From the NCBI RefSeq assembly GCF_003993775.1, contig NZ_RJRZ01000015.1, positions 29,073 to 93,072 of the forward strand: 64,000 nt of DNA, written 5' to 3'. The notes under the pieces are model-generated. The model had not been told where the DNA came from. It did no database searches and saw nothing but the letters and a program-made list of their open reading frames with translations. This stretch comes from Frigidibacter oleivorans (GTDB taxonomy: Bacteria > Pseudomonadota > Alphaproteobacteria > Rhodobacterales > Rhodobacteraceae). The position numbers were made by a program, and so were the translations under genes. Of this stretch, positions 61,953-64,000 are shown in pieces. Position 1 is the first letter of the stretch, and each line of letters starts with the position of its first letter.

Positions 61953-62649
61953 GGCCGAGACGGTTCTGGCGCTCGATGCGGCGCGGTTGGTTCTGGCGGG
62001 CAATGCCGGGCCGGTGGAGGTGCTGAAGGATGTCAGCCTGTCGGTCGGGCGGGGCGAAAGCCTCGCGCTGGTCGGTCCGTCCGGGTCGGGCAAGTCGTCG
62101 CTCCTCATGCTGATGGGCGGGCTGGAACGCGCCACCGGGGGGCGGGTCGAGGCGCTCGGCCATGACCTGACGGCGATGGACGAGGACGCGCTGGCCCGCT
62201 TTCGCAGGGGGAATATGGGCATCGTCTTCCAGTCCTTCCACCTGATCCCGACGATGACCGCGCTGGAAAATGTCGCGCTGCCGCTGGAACTGGCGGGGGT
62301 CGATGACGCCTTCGACCGCGCGGCGGCGGAACTGGCGGCGGTGGGGCTGGCCGGCCGCATGGGCCATTACCCGGCGCAGATGTCGGGGGGCGAGCAGCAG
62401 CGCGTGGCGCTGGCCCGCGCCGTGGCGCCGCGCCCGGCGATCCTGCTGGCGGACGAACCCACCGGCAATCTCGACGCCGCGACGGGAGCCACGATCATGG
62501 ACCTGCTGTTCTCGCTGCGCGACCGGCACGGGGCGACGCTGGTTCTGGTCACCCATGCGCCGGAACTCGCCGCGCGCTGCGACCGGGTGTTGCGGCTGGC
62601 CGACGGGGCGGTGGCGGGCGAGGACCGGCGCGCGGCGGTGTCCGCATGA
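61951..62649 (+). CDS. ABC transporter ATP-binding protein (YbbA/LolD-like)
   Basis: A 232-residue MacB/LolD-family ATPase: Walker [11 protein letters not shown]-loop VFQSFHLIPTMTALENV, signature MSGGEQQRVALARAV, Walker B ILLADEPTGNLD, switch His VTHAPELA. With the adjoining permease it forms a YbbAP-type complex, proposed to handle hydrophobic compounds or lipoproteins at the membrane; the substrate is unknown. It overlaps the permease at ATGA (62646-62649). Confidence 0.9.
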   Translation: MAETVLALDAARLVLAGNAGPVEVLKDVSLSVGRGESLALVGPSGSGKSSLLMLMGGLERATGGRVEALGHDLTAMDEDALARFRRGNMGIVFQSFHLIPTMTALENVALPLELAGVDDAFDRAAAELAAVGLAGRMGHYPAQMSGGEQQRVALARAVAPRPAILLADEPTGNLDAATGATIMDLLFSLRDRHGATLVLVTHAPELAARCDRVLRLADGAVAGEDRRAAVSA

Positions 62650-64000
62650 GCGCGCGCCCCGGCGCGCCGATGTTCCTGAGGATCGCGGCGCGGGAATTGC
62701 GGGGCGGTCTGGCGGGGTTCCGCATCTTCCTGACCTGCCTGATCCTCGGCGTCGCCGCCATCGCCGCGGTGGCCACCCTGCGCGACGGTATTCGCCGCGG
62801 GCTGGACGCGCAGGGGGCGGTTCTGCTGGGCGGCGATGCGCAGATGGAATTCACCTATCGCTATGCCACGCCCGAGGAACGGGGCTGGATCGAGGATCGC
62901 GCCAGCGCCGTGTCGGAGATCGTCGATTTCCGCTCGATGGCCGTGGCGGGCGAGGATCGGGCGCTGACGCAGGTGAAGGGCGTGGACGATGCCTATCCGC
63001 TGGTGGGCGAGGTCGCGCTCGACCCGCCGGTGCCGCTGGCCGAGGCGCTGGCGGGGGACGGCACACGCCCCGGCGCGGTGCTCGACGGGGTTCTGGCCGA
63101 CCGGATGGGGCTGCAGCTGGGCGACGGCGTCCGGCTGGGGCTGACCGAGTTCGTGCTGACCGCGCGGCTGCTGCGCGAACCCGACGCGGCGGCGGGGGGC
63201 TTCGGCCTCGGCCCGCGCACGCTGGTCCGCACCGCCGATCTGGCGGGATCTGGCCTGCTGGAACCGGGCACCCTGTTCGAGACGGAATACCGGATGATCC
63301 TGCCGCCGGGCGCCGACCTGCCGGCGCTGGAGGCCGAGGCCGAGGCGGCCTTCCGCGACAGCGGCATGTCCTGGCAGGACCGCCGCCGTGGCGCGCCGGG
63401 GGTCGAACGCTTCGTGGACCGGATGGCGGCCTTCCTGGTGCTGGTGGGGCTCGCCGGGCTCGCGGTGGGCGGGGTCGGCATCGCTGCGGCGGTGCGGGCC
63501 TATCTCGACCGCAAGACCGAGGCCATCGCGGTGCTGAAGGCGCTGGGCGCGACCGGGGGCACGATCCTCGCCGCCTATCTGGCGCAGATCGGGGCGCTGG
63601 CGCTGGCGGGGGTGGCGGCGGGCCTGACGCTGGGTACGGCGATCCCGCTGCTGGCCGCGCCGCTGATCGCCGCGCGCCTGCCGATCCCGGTCGAGATGGG
63701 CCTGTCGGGCGCCGCCTTGGCCGAGGCCGCGATCTACGGCCTGCTGACCGCGGCGATCTTCAGCCTCTGGCCGCTGTCGCGTCTGGCCGAGGTGCGGGCG
63801 GCGGCGCTGTTCCGCGATCTGGGTCCGGGGCGGCGGGGCCGGCCGCCGCTGCCGCTGGCGCTGGCGCTCGTGCTGTCGGTGGCGGCGCTGGCGGGCGCGG
63901 CGCTGTGGTTCTCGGGCGTGCCGCAGCTGGCGGCGGGAACGCTGGGCGGGGTGGCCGCGGCGCTGGCGATCCTCGCCGCCGCCGCCTGGGTCCTCGGCCG
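62646..64000 (+). CDS. ABC transporter permease (YbbP-like, FtsX domains), partial
   Basis: The frame is open from ATG 62646 to the window end, at least 451 codons. It has an N-terminal transmembrane segment (GFRIFLTCLILGVAAIAAVATL), a periplasmic domain (MacB-like, about 45-250), then the FtsX core (AAFLVLVGLAGLAVGGVGIAAAVRAYLDRKTEAIAVLKALGA, in parts; LAAYLAQIGALALAGVAAG) and further membrane segments. YbbP proteins are about 800 residues, so roughly half lies beyond the window. Confidence 0.9.
   Translation, partial: MSARPGAPMFLRIAARELRGGLAGFRIFLTCLILGVAAIAAVATLRDGIRRGLDAQGAVLLGGDAQMEFTYRYATPEERGWIEDRASAVSEIVDFRSMAVAGEDRALTQVKGVDDAYPLVGEVALDPPVPLAEALAGDGTRPGAVLDGVLADRMGLQLGDGVRLGLTEFVLTARLLREPDAAAGGFGLGPRTLVRTADLAGSGLLEPGTLFETEYRMILPPGADLPALEAEAEAAFRDSGMSWQDRRRGAPGVERFVDRMAAFLVLVGLAGLAVGGVGIAAAVRAYLDRKTEAIAVLKALGATGGTILAAYLAQIGALALAGVAAGLTLGTAIPLLAAPLIAARLPIPVEMGLSGAALAEAAIYGLLTAAIFSLWPLSRLAEVRAAALFRDLGPGRRGRPPLPLALALVLSVAALAGAALWFSGVPQLAAGTLGGVAAALAILAAAAWVLG

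Overview
The window is a dense, very GC-rich stretch of chromosome with short intergenic gaps, many ATGA stop/start overlaps and G/C-rich third codon positions. Gene content and order point to an alphaproteobacterium of the Rhodobacterales (Rhodobacteraceae/Paracoccaceae). The clues are a spc/alpha ribosomal operon ending in rpoA-rplQ, a four-gene Bzt/Aap-type amino-acid transporter, a MipZ-type ATPase, ATP12, a LuxR/LuxI pair and a PuuD-type urate hydroxylase. Genus and species cannot be settled from the sequence alone.

Layout. 1-6.8 kb: the end of the ribosomal-protein/secretion/RNA-polymerase operon (rplF' to rplQ), with an internal promoter and leader hairpins, closed by a strong terminator. 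6.8-8.5 kb: a quorum-sensing pair (LuxR-type regulator, LuxI-type synthase). 8.5-12.8 kb: rarA, then a tightly overlapped set of crcB, an RluA-family pseudouridine synthase, a HAD phosphatase and an ATP12-type assembly factor. 13-17.6 kb: the bztABCD-type amino-acid ABC transporter. 17.7-19.8 kb (minus): argB, a 4Fe-4S protein and a SixA-like phosphatase; an SDR gene diverges from argB. 20.7-27.7 kb (minus): rpmH-rnpA-yidD-ttcA-EAL-yidC-MOSC-yihA, the classic rpmH/yidC neighbourhood with a c-di-GMP phosphodiesterase gene inserted. 28-30 kb: an orphan histidine kinase and a DUF4405 protein. 30.1-32.1 kb: tRNA-Arg(ACG), a Tat-exported nitroreductase-like protein of lower GC, and a small HD hydrolase. 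32.3-37.7 kb: a sulfide/persulfide cluster (DUF2892 protein, persulfide-dioxygenase-like MBL enzyme, DUF442-sulfide:quinone reductase fusion, SulP transporter, Crp/Fnr regulator) with a matching Crp-type operator at its head. 37.8-45.8 kb (minus): a secreted protein, mipZ, rpmE, rplS, trmD, a membrane protein of unknown function, rimM, rpsP, chorismate mutase, a GNAT enzyme and ffh. 46-51.9 kb: azoR with a divergent LysR gene, then the urate-to-ureidoglycine pathway (allE, puuE-uraD fusion, uraH, puuD). 51.9-55.1 kb: the zinc-uptake regulon znuA / zur-znuC-znuB around paired Zur-like boxes. 55.2-60.3 kb (minus): a carboxymuconolactone-decarboxylase-family protein, ugd, a periplasmic protein, an FMN alpha-hydroxyacid dehydrogenase and a zinc alcohol dehydrogenase. 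60.5-64 kb: a YceI protein, and a TesA-type esterase divergent from a LolD/YbbA-like ABC ATPase whose permease runs off the window.

Most of this is core chromosome. The less ordinary parts are the sulfide cluster with its domain fusion and predicted operator, the intergenic double-hairpin repeat at 17.6 and 48.6 kb, the (His-Glu)12 microsatellite in znuA, the 15-bp in-phase repeats ahead of rnpA, and a few small or unassigned genes. I saw no CRISPR array, prophage, transposase or rRNA gene, and no clear previously undescribed multi-gene system.
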